Shown in pieces: positions 1-9,314 of a stretch of DNA of 64,000 nucleotides (positions within the stretch are counted from its first letter, which is position 1; the number at the start of each line of letters is the position of its first letter). The position numbers were made by a program, and so were the translations under genes. The stretch is from an uncultured Gammaproteobacteria bacterium (lineage in GTDB: Bacteria; Pseudomonadota; Gammaproteobacteria; UBA6429; Thiohalophilaceae): assembly GCA_913064945.1 (NCBI GenBank), contig CAJYAN010000014.1, positions 1 through 64,000 on the forward strand, written 5' to 3'. The notes beneath the pieces were generated by a model, which did not search any database, was not told where the DNA came from, and saw only the letters and a program-made list of their open reading frames with translations.

Positions 1-233
1 TCCTTGTTTGCTTTCGCTAAATCATCTTCGCTGATTAATGTTACCTGACAGGCATCAGTGGCCTGCCAGAATCCCTTAGCAATGCTGTAGCGATCACCCT
101 GCAGACCGCGTTGTTCAATCGCATCGATGCGTTGCACCGCGTGCATCTGATCACCGGCTGAGCCCGTAATAAAAATGGCCTTAAGTGTGGGTGTGGGGCG
201 GGTTTTGCAGAACCACTTTATAATCGATAACAC
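1..233 (-). CDS. MOSC-domain protein, N-terminal part (runs off window)
   Basis: Read on the minus strand from a GTG at 231-233, preceded by a CTGAGG-like ribosome site, an open frame continues to the window edge (77 codons). It contains GLQGDRY, GKGFW and CQVTLISEDDL, the pattern of small MOSC-domain proteins (a beta-strand fold related to the C-terminus of molybdenum cofactor sulfurase). Such proteins are thought to carry sulfur or bind a Mo cofactor, and most have no assigned substrate. The missing C-terminal half would carry the rest of the domain, so intactness cannot be judged. It lies at the trailer side of the CRISPR array with no operonic link to it. The family call rests on motif recognition only. 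Confidence 0.7.
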   Translation of the reverse strand, partial: MLSIIKWFCKTRPTPTLKAIFITGSAGDQMHAVQRIDAIEQRGLQGDRYSIAKGFWQATDACQVTLISEDDLAKANK

Positions 234-514
234 GATAGTGCCTCAGAAAATTATATTAAATTTGTCATCATAGCTGTCGCCTCAGTCCCCTCTCCCTCCG
301 GGAGAGAGTGGGGGTAAGGTGATCACGCTCGGACACGCCTTTTTATTACCCCACCTCCTAAGCTTATCCCGTAGTAAAAATAAATAAAAATGAATTATTT
401 GCCAGACAATATCATCGATGGTAGTCGGTTTCATTGCCTGAACACAAAGAATATTATCGTTTTAAACCACGCGCACACGATGAGCGTGGCCAAGCCTTTT
501 GGGATTTATTTTAA
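234..514. other. Intergenic stretch between MOSC gene and CRISPR trailer
   Basis: No coding frame is convincing here. It contains one small hairpin (CTCTCCC / GGGAGAG, 290-306, 3-nt loop) of the pyrimidine-rich kind often dispersed between genes. The part from about 370 to 514 is AT-rich. No degenerate CRISPR repeat is visible one period before the first recognised repeat. Confidence 0.5.
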
Positions 515-3500
515 TTTCTAAGCTGCCTGTGCGGCAGTGAACGTACAGCCCTGGGCATCTCCTCGCAATTTTCTTTTCTAAGCTGCCTGTGCGGCAGTGA
601 ACGACCGGCGGCAAACAGCATAATCTAGGGTCATTTTCTAAGCTGCCTGTGCGGCAGTGAACGCTCTTACCATCGCCAAACGTCCCCTGCATCATTTCTA
701 AGCTGCCTGTGCGGCAGTGAACGTGATAAGAAGGCCGAGGCCCTCCTGTGCGGTTTTCTAAGCTGCCTGTGCGGCAGTGAACTTTGCAAATACTTTTCCG
801 GACATATCCGTTTAATTTCTAAGCTGCCTGTGCGGCAGTGAACCGCATGACCAATTTCATACACGCTATAAGCCATTTCTAAGCTGCCTGTGCGGCAGTG
901 AACTATTGAAGCAATCCCACAGAGGGCGCAGTTGTTTTCTAAGCTGCCTGTGCGGCAGTGAACGACCAGAGACGCGACGGCAATCGCTGCTGTCTTTTCT
1001 AAGCTGCCTGTGCGGCAGTGAACAAAACCAAGCGTACCACATCACAAGCCGAGCTTTTCTAAGCTGCCTGTGCGGCAGTGAACAGCAACATCATTGCCAA
1101 CGGGATCACAGGCATTTTCTAAGCTGCCTGTGCGGCAGTGAACGGAATAGATTGCGACACGTTATCATCCACAAATTTCTAAGCTGCCTGTGCGGCAGTG
1201 AACGGACTGCAAACGATGTTGATGTAATCCCCACATTTCTAAGCTGCCTGTGCGGCAGTGAACGGTGACCAATATTCGACTCAATCCGGTAAAATTTTCT
1301 AAGCTGCCTGTGCGGCAGTGAACTAATAGCGAGCTGCCTACGCGCAACATTTTGATTTCTAAGCTGCCTGTGCGGCAGTGAACCCGGACGTGGTAAGGGT
1401 TCACCGTCCATTGTATTTCTAAGCTGCCTGTGCGGCAGTGAACATTGTGCTGCTCGTCGTGCGTCCGAGGCGTCATTTCTAAGCTGCCTGTGCGGCAGTG
1501 AACCAACAACGTTTACTGTCACAGGGGCATCGGTTTTTCTAAGCTGCCTGTGCGGCAGTGAACATAAGATGTTTTCAACAGCTGCTTTGATATGTTTTCT
1601 AAGCTGCCTGTGCGGCAGTGAACGCATCATCATCAATGCCCAGAGCGCCGTGATATTTCTAAGCTGCCTGTGCGGCAGTGAACATTACGGTAACGATGAT
1701 TTAGTTTTTTTAATCTTTCTAAGCTGCCTGTGCGGCAGTGAACTTCTAAGCGCGTACTAGATGCTGATTTACCTATTTCTAAGCTGCCTGTGCGGCAGTG
1801 AACTGTTGATTAATGCACCAGACTCTTAATCTCTTTTTCTAAGCTGCCTGTGCGGCAGTGAACCACATGGGCCATATGCACCACGTCGACATCAATTTCT
1901 AAGCTGCCTGTGCGGCAGTGAACAATAGGCCAGCTCCATTATGATCCACAGGTAGTTTCTAAGCTGCCTGTGCGGCAGTGAACTTTCCTAAAAAATCGAC
2001 GTGTAACGTAAAGATTTTCTAAGCTGCCTGTGCGGCAGTGAACGCGGTGTCGCTCCGTTTGGTGCTGACTTCAACTTTCTAAGCTGCCTGTGCGGCAGTG
2101 AACTACTCCGATGTCAATCATGCCGCCTTTATTTTTTTCTAAGCTGCCTGTGCGGCAGTGAACGCTTAAACGACTGCGGAAAGGCAATTAATTAATTTCT
2201 AAGCTGCCTGTGCGGCAGTGAACGACACGTTCTCTACAGAGTAGTGGTTCACAGTTTTCTAAGCTGCCTGTGCGGCAGTGAACGAGCGGGGGCGATAAAA
2301 TCACCATTTTTAAAATTTCTAAGCTGCCTGTGCGGCAGTGAACATGCTGTCTCCTTGGCAAGACAATTAGAGAAATTTCTAAGCTGCCTGTGCGGCAGTG
2401 AACAAAATTGAAGTTATCGCAAACGGGACGGACGTTTTCTAAGCTGCCTGTGCGGCAGTGAACTCGGTGGCAATTTCCGATATACCGTCACCTATTTTCT
2501 AAGCTGCCTGTGCGGCAGTGAACCGGGCAACATCGAAGCGGGCGCGGGCTTTGATTTTCTAAGCTGCCTGTGCGGCAGTGAACCAATGGATAACGTTTAT
2601 GTATGGGCGCGAAACTTTCTAAGCTGCCTGTGCGGCAGTGAACCGATGAACCCGACCTATCGGCGGGTTATCTTTTTTCTAAGCTGCCTGTGCGGCAGTG
2701 AACGAGACTTCTGAGTAATAAATAGCCCCATCTATTTTCTAAGCTGCCTGTGCGGCAGTGAACGAAGTAGGGCGGCTGACCATTAACCCGGAAATTTTCT
2801 AAGCTGCCTGTGCGGCAGTGAACCTCCCCCCGCATTATCTCAGCAAACCTTCACTTTTCTAAGCTGCCTGTGCGGCAGTGAACTCACGCCCAAGTGGGGG
2901 ATCTATAATGCAAACTTTCTAAGCTGCCTGTGCGGCAGTGAACATCATGCCCTCGCGGTATTGTTTCTCGATATTTTTCTAAGCTGCCTGTGCGGCAGTG
3001 AACGCAACATCAAAAAACCCGCGTTCGTTGTAATCTTTCTAAGCTGCCTGTGCGGCAGTGAACAATTGGCCCGTTTTTTGCCGACTTTAAAACTATTTCT
3101 AAGCTGCCTGTGCGGCAGTGAACGGTCGTCGGTTTGATAATCGGCTTGCCATTCATTTCTAAGCTGCCTGTGCGGCAGTGAACTGCAGCTGAGGTTGATA
3201 AGGCACAGGTGGATAATTTCTAAGCTGCCTGTGCGGCAGTGAACGCTGCACGCTGTCCTAGAGGGCCAAGGTTATTTTTCTAAGCTGCCTGTGCGGCAGT
3301 GAACTTCTAAACGCCTTGAAGTCGCCACGCTTTAGTTTTCTAAGCTGCCTGTGCGGCAGTGAACCAATTAGCCCAAGGTAATCCAGAGGTTTGGCATTTC
3401 TAAGCTGCCTGTGCGGCAGTGAACCCTTTAATGCTGCCACAGCCCTTCCAGTTATATTTCTAAGCTGCCTGTGCGGCAGTGAACCCATCTGCAAAGCATG

Positions 3501-6500
3501 GCTGGCAGCCTTTGGATTTCTAAGCTGCCTGTGCGGCAGTGAACTTAGGCTATCCAAAGGACGCCCCACTATCTAATTTCTAAGCTGCCTGTGCGGCAGT
3601 GAACCAAAGACCTCCTAAAGCGTGACGCATCGGACTTTTCTAAGCTGCCTGTGCGGCAGTGAACTTGACGTGCCCAGCGCAGTACCATTAGTCAATTTTC
3701 TAAGCTGCCTGTGCGGCAGTGAACTAATGCATTGGTAGCGGCTTGAGTGCCTTGGTTTTCTAAGCTGCCTGTGCGGCAGTGAACAATCAGCTGTTGCTTT
3801 TCTATTCTCCGAGGGCTTTCTAAGCTGCCTGTGCGGCAGTGAACTAATGTAGAGAGATTCGAGCGGGTGTTCTCAATTTCTAAGCTGCCTGTGCGGCAGT
3901 GAACCAACAGGGTCTTATCCCTGCCCTGTATGCAATTTTCTAAGCTGCCTGTGCGGCAGTGAACACAGATTCGGCCCTGGCAAAGAATTAGCAATCTTTC
4001 TAAGCTGCCTGTGCGGCAGTGAACCCGTGCGTCATGCCGTGGCCGCCGAAGATGCTTTTCTAAGCTGCCTGTGCGGCAGTGAACTATCACAATCAGGTGT
4101 GTGATTTAATGGGGTGTTTCTAAGCTGCCTGTGCGGCAGTGAACAATATTGGGAGTCCGGCCGCTCGCCGGTGCCTTTTCTAAGCTGCCTGTGCGGCAGT
4201 GAACAAAAAGCCAGGGACTTTGATTGCGACGCCTGTGTTTCTAAGCTGCCTGTGCGGCAGTGAACAAGAAAACGAAAGCAATTATCCGCACTTCGGCTTT
4301 CTAAGCTGCCTGTGCGGCAGTGAACATGAAAATAAATCTGCGGAAATGTTATATATATTTCTAAGCTGCCTGTGCGGCAGTGAACAATAGTTCGTTCGCG
4401 TCGGCGAGACTCTGAACTTTCTAAGCTGCCTGTGCGGCAGTGAACTCACCAGCCAGCGGGGTAGCTTATACCCTACTTTTCTAAGCTGCCTGTGCGGCAG
4501 TGAACGACGGCCTGACCAATCCGGCCAAGGGTGTCGATTTCTAAGCTGCCTGTGCGGCAGTGAACAAGAAGTCCAGCCTCTTATCGGTGAAGTCGTTTTT
4601 CTAAGCTGCCTGTGCGGCAGTGAACCCATAAACAACCAGCGAGCCTCGGCTTTCATATTTCTAAGCTGCCTGTGCGGCAGTGAACAATAACAAAGCCGAG
4701 GAGTTGTTCAAGTGAGCTTTCTAAGCTGCCTGTGCGGCAGTGAACCCAGTGCCAATCTGGCCGGTGCCAATCTGGCCTTTCTAAGCTGCCTGTGCGGCAG
4801 TGAACGGTGTGAATTGTCCGGTGAATTGTCCGGAGAATTTCTAAGCTGCCTGTGCGGCAGTGAACTATCACCAGTGCTAATCGAGCATGAAGTTGATTTT
4901 CTAAGCTGCCTGTGCGGCAGTGAACTTGTGACAAACACAAAGTAAAACTTAAATGCATTTCTAAGCTGCCTGTGCGGCAGTGAACATGGCGGCGTCGAAG
5001 TACCGGAGGAACTGGCATTTCTAAGCTGCCTGTGCGGCAGTGAACGGCAACGTATCGAATCGGACATGGCAATATTGTTTCTAAGCTGCCTGTGCGGCAG
5101 TGAACCTAAAGCGCCTGGGCGAGCGAAACCCAACAAATTTCTAAGCTGCCTGTGCGGCAGTGAACCGTGATATGTCGACGCCGCGCCACTTGGCATCTTT
5201 CTAAGCTGCCTGTGCGGCAGTGAACTTGGCATGCATAACACGCACATGAAATGGTTATTTCTAAGCTGCCTGTGCGGCAGTGAACTAGTACGGATTGACA
5301 GTCGCCTTGCTGATATTTTTCTAAGCTGCCTGTGCGGCAGTGAACGTAAAAATCCACCTTCGGCATTCCTTCCTCACTTTCTAAGCTGCCTGTGCGGCAG
5401 TGAACTTCTCCTAACAGTACGATGAACCCGACCTATCTTTCTAAGCTGCCTGTGCGGCAGTGAACTACGTTACCAGCTTTGTTCTCCACGGTTATTGTTT
5501 CTAAGCTGCCTGTGCGGCAGTGAACTTATCAAAACGGTGATGTCGCTATTTTTAAATTTTCTAAGCTGCCTGTGCGGCAGTGAACGGGCTATCTCGCCCG
5601 GTTCTCCATGTCGACAATTTCTAAGCTGCCTGTGCGGCAGTGAACTGACAGCTCGGCCGCTGATAGCCTGTGAGGTATTTCTAAGCTGCCTGTGCGGCAG
5701 TGAACTCGCGCGGCAGCCAGTCATAGGCATTTTCTTTTTTCTAAGCTGCCTGTGCGGCAGTGAACGGCGCGCCTTCCATTTGGCTGCACACCGTGATTTT
5801 CTAAGCTGCCTGTGCGGCAGTGAACGGGTACTTGTCCAACATGGAGCCGGAGCTTTGTTTCTAAGCTGCCTGTGCGGCAGTGAACGGATACCACGCCGCC
5901 GCCCGCGAATAATGCCATTTCTAAGCTGCCTGTGCGGCAGTGAACCATTGGTTCGTTGCGCGAAGCAATGGACAAGTTTTCTAAGCTGCCTGTGCGGCAG
6001 TGAACCAGCAAATGCCAGGCACGGGAAAAACAGCAGTTTTCTAAGCTGCCTGTGCGGCAGTGAACTCTTGTCTGCGAGTAGAGAACGACGGACCGGTTTT
6101 CTAAGCTGCCTGTGCGGCAGTGAACCTATGCACGTTACGTTAAACGCTTTGGGCTTTTTTCTAAGCTGCCTGTGCGGCAGTGAACCTTAAACAGACGAAT
6201 TATTTTTTCTTTTCGTCGTTTCTAAGCTGCCTGTGCGGCAGTGAACATGGACCAGAAGAACCGGCGTCTGGCCTTAGATTTCTAAGCTGCCTGTGCGGCA
6301 GTGAACTTAAGAATTATACCACGCCAGCAGGCAGAAAATTTCTAAGCTGCCTGTGCGGCAGTGAACACAGCTCCACTCTAAATCCTGCTACTGAAAATTT
6401 TTCTAAGCTGCCTGTGCGGCAGTGAACAAAATGTCTCTAGAATAATGACAAATATAGCATTTCTAAGCTGCCTGTGCGGCAGTGAACTTGTTTTCACGCA

Positions 6501-6908
6501 ATAGCGCCCAGGCGCTTGATTTCTAAGCTGCCTGTGCGGCAGTGAACACGCACATTGCGCTGCGTGACAACGCGCATAATTTTCTAAGCTGCCTGTGCGG
6601 CAGTGAACAGTAACTCAGTGGCCGTCATCATTGTTCCTTTTTTCTAAGCTGCCTGTGCGGCAGTGAACGGCAAGAACCCGGATGGCATGGATAAGCGCCA
6701 TTTCTAAGCTGCCTGTGCGGCAGTGAACCATGCCCGCCCTACCAGGCGATATGAAATCTTTTTCTAAGCTGCCTGTGCGGCAGTGAACAATGTCGGAGAT
6801 TTCTTCCATTCCGATACGATTTTCTAAGCTGCCTGTGCGGCAGTGAACTCTTTGACCCTTCTGTTATTGAAATAACAAATTTTCTAAGCTGCCTGTGCGG
6901 CAGTGAAC
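515..6908 (-). CRISPR. Type I-F CRISPR array, 107 repeats and 106 spacers
   Basis: On the plus strand a 28-nt unit beginning TTTCTAAGCTGCC and ending GCGGCAGTGAAC recurs every 60 bp. Its complement begins GTTCACTGCCGC and ends GGCAGCTTAGAAA, the classic I-F (Csy) repeat with a 5-bp stem GCTGCC/GGCAGC-type core cut by Cas6f. First repeat 515-542, last 6881-6908. Counting by period and phase gives 107 repeats: 100 spacers of 32 nt and six of 33 nt (ending before 816, 3217, 4238, 6219, 6400, 6581). I saw no base change in any repeat, including the trailer-end one. By repeat orientation the array is transcribed on the minus strand, so the leader is at 6909 onwards and spacers near 6880 are the newest. 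The many open frames across the array are artefacts of the 60-bp period. Confidence 0.98.
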
Positions 6909-6924
6909 AGCAGTATAAAACATA

Positions 6925-7007
6925 AAAAATCAGTTACAACAATAACTTAGTTCAGAATTAACCTGATAACCAATGTTTTTAGTGGTTGTTGTAACTAATT
7001 GATTTTT
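6925..7007. repeat. Interrupted inverted repeat in the CRISPR leader
   Basis: Left arm 6925-6942 (AAAAATCAGTTACAACAA) is matched by the right arm 6986-7007 read in complement, apart from a 4-nt insertion (TAAT, 6996-6999) in the right arm. A smaller pair AACCA/TGGTT (6968-6972, 6983-6987) lies inside. The right arm overlaps the IHF site: the four extra bases help create the IHF consensus, which the left arm lacks. Confidence 0.75.
6992..7004 (-). promoter_or_regulatory. IHF binding site in the CRISPR leader
   Basis: The minus strand reads AATCAATTAGTTA, a full match to the IHF consensus WATCAANNNNTTR. It lies about 84-96 bp from the first repeat. In type I-F systems IHF bends the leader so that Cas1-Cas2/3 integrates at the first repeat; the assignment here rests on that known mechanism plus the exact match. 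Confidence 0.7.
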
Positions 7008-7085
7008 AATCTAATTGTAAAAGAACGAAAAATATTGGTGTCAGATCAATATCTGTGCGCCGAATAGTATGTGACTCAGCTTGTG

Positions 7086-8480
7086 TCACATAGTTAAATA
7101 ACTGTGGTTTAAACGTTGGGTTTCTCCAACCATATACAGTGGCAATGACAGTAGGTCATAGTTTACGGTTGAACCGTCGGTCATTTTTTTTGTGTCGTTG
7201 AGCAGGCTGGGGACATCCGCGTTAAAACGCAGCGCAAAATGACGGTTTTTTTCTTTTATAAACTGGTGCAATGATTTAAGGCTGCCGGTGGTGCCTGCCT
7301 TGATTTCTACCGGTACGATATGCTGGCCACAGGTGAGTAGATAATCAACCTCCGCTGCGGCGCTTTTGGCTTCGCGTACCCAATAGTAAAGTTCTGGCGT
7401 TTCATAATACGGGCCACTGTACATTAGATGCTGCCCGATAAATTGTTCAGCCAGTGCGCCTTTGTTAACCAAACTCAAATCCTCTTTGTTGAGATCAAGC
7501 ACGTTGAGATTTAATGCGGCGGATTGTAAACCAATATCCAGATACAGGGTTTTAAAAAAACGCGGATTGATTTCAGCCGCAAGGGGGATGCCATTGGCCG
7601 ACGTGTGGAAAACTTTGGTGGCGATACGCGCTAAACACAAGTGTCTTAGTGCTGTATCCAGTTCGGCGGCGCGATGATCACGGCTGACTTGTGCGTATTT
7701 GAATTTTTGACCCACCATAACGGGCAATTGATCAAACACCATCTGCACCAGCCGCTTCAGGTTACCGTGGCTGTACTTATTAAAATCATCTCGATAGGTA
7801 ACCACGATATTCTGTTGCACCCTGGCCACATCATGAAAATCACTCGATGCAGCATATTGTGCTATCGCTTCCGGTAGGCCACCGGTAATCCAGTATTGCT
7901 TGAGAAGGTTCATACATTTTTCATGGACGACACGTTGCATGTTACCGCTACGAATGTCATCTAATGACAAATGGTGGAGATATCCGACTAATTCCTGCTG
8001 CCCCATCGCCACCATAAAATCCTCAAACTGCATGGGGCCGAGATGCAAGTATTCAATGCGACCCACCGGCATGGAAAACTGCGCATCCGCCAGGGTAAAT
8101 TCCAGCAGTGAACCGGCGGCCAGTATGTGCAAGGTCGGCATCTCTTCGTAAAAATAACGCAGCGCCGCTAGTGCTTCCGGTGCAGCTTGAATTTCATCCA
8201 GAAATAATAGGGTCTTGCCCGCCGTCATTTTTTTACCAGTAAGCAACTGCAAGGTGGCCTGAATTTGAATCGGATCCTTGCTGGCAAAGGCCTCCAGATA
8301 TTCAGGATTGCGCTCAAAATTGATCTCCAGCAAAACCAGCCCGCTGGCCTCGGCAAACTGGCGCACCAGCGTTGACTTGCCGACCTGCCGTGCGCCTCGG
8401 ATAACGAGGGGCTTGCGGTTCGATCTGCCTGACCAGTCCAGAAGGTAAGAAAGCTCTTTACGTAACAGCAGGCTGGCCAT
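7086..8480 (-). CDS. AAA-family ATPase with C-terminal DUF4143 (464 aa)
   Basis: Start chosen at the ATG ending at 8480, which follows AAAGGTGG with 5-nt spacing; an in-frame GTG three codons upstream lies inside that site. Residues 29-36 are a Walker A (GARQVGKS) and 91-98 a Walker B (LLFLDEIQ), followed by a sensor-like ILAAGSLLEF. Near residues 377-396 EVDYLL...PVEIKAG resembles the D...ExK core of the PD-(D/E)XK-like fold in DUF4143. This family is widespread, often mobile and of unknown function; it is not a standard cas gene. It lies in the same orientation between cas6f and the leader, with a 180-bp gap and its own repeated motif upstream, so it probably has a separate promoter. Role in CRISPR immunity is unproven. 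Confidence 0.85.
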   Translation of the reverse strand: MASLLLRKELSYLLDWSGRSNRKPLVIRGARQVGKSTLVRQFAEASGLVLLEINFERNPEYLEAFASKDPIQIQATLQLLTGKKMTAGKTLLFLDEIQAAPEALAALRYFYEEMPTLHILAAGSLLEFTLADAQFSMPVGRIEYLHLGPMQFEDFMVAMGQQELVGYLHHLSLDDIRSGNMQRVVHEKCMNLLKQYWITGGLPEAIAQYAASSDFHDVARVQQNIVVTYRDDFNKYSHGNLKRLVQMVFDQLPVMVGQKFKYAQVSRDHRAAELDTALRHLCLARIATKVFHTSANGIPLAAEINPRFFKTLYLDIGLQSAALNLNVLDLNKEDLSLVNKGALAEQFIGQHLMYSGPYYETPELYYWVREAKSAAAEVDYLLTCGQHIVPVEIKAGTTGSLKSLHQFIKEKNRHFALRFNADVPSLLNDTKKMTDGSTVNYDLLSLPLYMVGETQRLNHSYLTM

Positions 8481-8528
8481 GGTAACCACCTTTAACTTAT
8501 TGAAGTTGTATAGAGACTATCGTGAATG

Positions 8529-8580
8529 ATGATATTATACAACCATGTTTTATTGGTAAAAATGATATTTTACAACCATG
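8529..8580 (-). promoter_or_regulatory. Paired direct repeats upstream of the ATPase gene (candidate operator/promoter)
   Basis: Two 19-bp copies, ATGATATTATACAACCATG (8529-8547) and ATGATATTTTACAACCATG (8562-8580), differ at one base. Their starts are 33 bp apart, about three helical turns, so a bound protein would sit on one face of the DNA. On the minus strand the gene-proximal copy contains TATAAT, usable as a -10 box. This is typical of an autoregulated gene; no regulator is identified. Confidence 0.5.
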
Positions 8581-8609
8581 CTTTAGGACTGATGATGTCT
8601 TGAGCAAAT

Positions 8610-8639
8610 CCCAAACCCATCGAATTCGATGGGTTTGGG
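8610..8639 (-). terminator. Perfect 30-bp palindrome just after cas6f (candidate terminator)
   Basis: The segment is perfectly self-complementary around GAATTC: arms CCCAAACCCATCG... and ...CGATGGGTTTGGG, allowing a 13-bp stem with an AATT loop. It starts about 20 bp past the cas6f stop, where the cas operon should end. The run after the stem on the minus strand is ATTTGC, so a canonical U-tract is missing. A protein-binding dyad is the alternative. Confidence 0.5.
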
Positions 8640-8660
8640 TATCGCTAGCCAGGTAATGGA

Positions 8661-9311
8661 TTAGTCGAACCAGGGGACTGTGGCGGTTTTGGACAGGCCG
8701 TAACAATCAAACCTACCTTGTTGCGGCCCTGCCAATTTAGCCTTTTCAATAAACAGCTTAAATCTTGGCTTTCGATCATCGGTTGCGCTAGATTGACTCT
8801 CTACTTGTATATAGGGCATCTTTTCTTCATTGAATGCATATTTCTTATTTAACTCTTGCAGAGTGTCGTTAAAATCCAGGCCAAATTTATCCGAAATATG
8901 TTTGGCTTTTTTTTGAAGCGACTGCTCAAGCCTCTTTTCTCCTTTGACCCGCTTTTGTCTAAAGCCAGCGTAAGAGACCGAACTCGGTACCGCTTCTATC
9001 GAATCAATTTGCACATAATCCAGTAACCTGCTTAGCCATTTCTCTATACCTAGCCCCTCCAGAAATGCTTGCTCTTGAGCTAGTAAACGAAGTTTGTTTC
9101 CCAAAGGATAAGCGTTATCGCCATAGCATGGGAAAGACACCGCAATTTTAGAACCTCTCAGAGTTGTTTCTGTGCCATCATTTTCTTTCCGTACATATTC
9201 ATACCCTTTATCAACCAATGCGATATGCACTTGCTGAAACACTTTTTGCCAGATGTAGCCGAGGTTAATTTCAGCATTCGCTATAAGCGTTAAATCCTGG
9301 TAGTAATTCAT
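8661..9311 (-). CDS. cas6f: Cas6f (Csy4), CRISPR RNA endonuclease
   Basis: 216 residues. It cuts pre-crRNA at the base of the repeat hairpin and stays bound to the 3' handle of the crRNA in the Csy complex. The catalytic histidine is at residue 29 (QQVHIAL), the same position as in Pseudomonas Csy4. The SQSS segment near 172 and the C-terminal CYGLSKTATVPWF are also family hallmarks. It is about 30 residues longer than the Pseudomonas protein, with the extra length in the middle. It is the last gene of the cas operon, 3 bp after cas7f, and the perfect array repeats fit an active enzyme. Confidence 0.95.
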   Translation of the reverse strand: MNYYQDLTLIANAEINLGYIWQKVFQQVHIALVDKGYEYVRKENDGTETTLRGSKIAVSFPCYGDNAYPLGNKLRLLAQEQAFLEGLGIEKWLSRLLDYVQIDSIEAVPSSVSYAGFRQKRVKGEKRLEQSLQKKAKHISDKFGLDFNDTLQELNKKYAFNEEKMPYIQVESQSSATDDRKPRFKLFIEKAKLAGPQQGRFDCYGLSKTATVPWFD

Positions 9312-9314
9312 GGG

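Larger units (their letters stand above)
6909..7085 (-). promoter_or_regulatory. CRISPR leader (AT-rich)
   Basis: This is the segment between the newest repeat and the end of the ATPase gene, on the side expected for the leader from repeat orientation. It is strongly AT-rich and noncoding. It carries an IHF consensus site and a long interrupted inverted repeat (listed separately). It should contain the pre-crRNA promoter and the signals that direct spacer integration. The promoter boxes themselves were not pinned down. Confidence 0.8.

Noticed and set aside
1321-1374. A degenerate repeat-like stretch inside a spacer (AGCTGCCTACGCGC)
   Set aside because: Only about ten bases resemble the repeat and the flanking repeats keep the normal phase, so it is a chance match.
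4624-4717. Possible sharing between neighbouring spacers 4626-4657 and 4686-4717
   Set aside because: Only ten bases (AAAGCCGAGG, in opposite orientation) are common, too few to infer the same target.
462-6809. Many long open frames on both strands across the CRISPR array
   Set aside because: The 60-bp period with a 28-nt repeat free of stops in several frames makes them automatically; they encode the repeat over and over.
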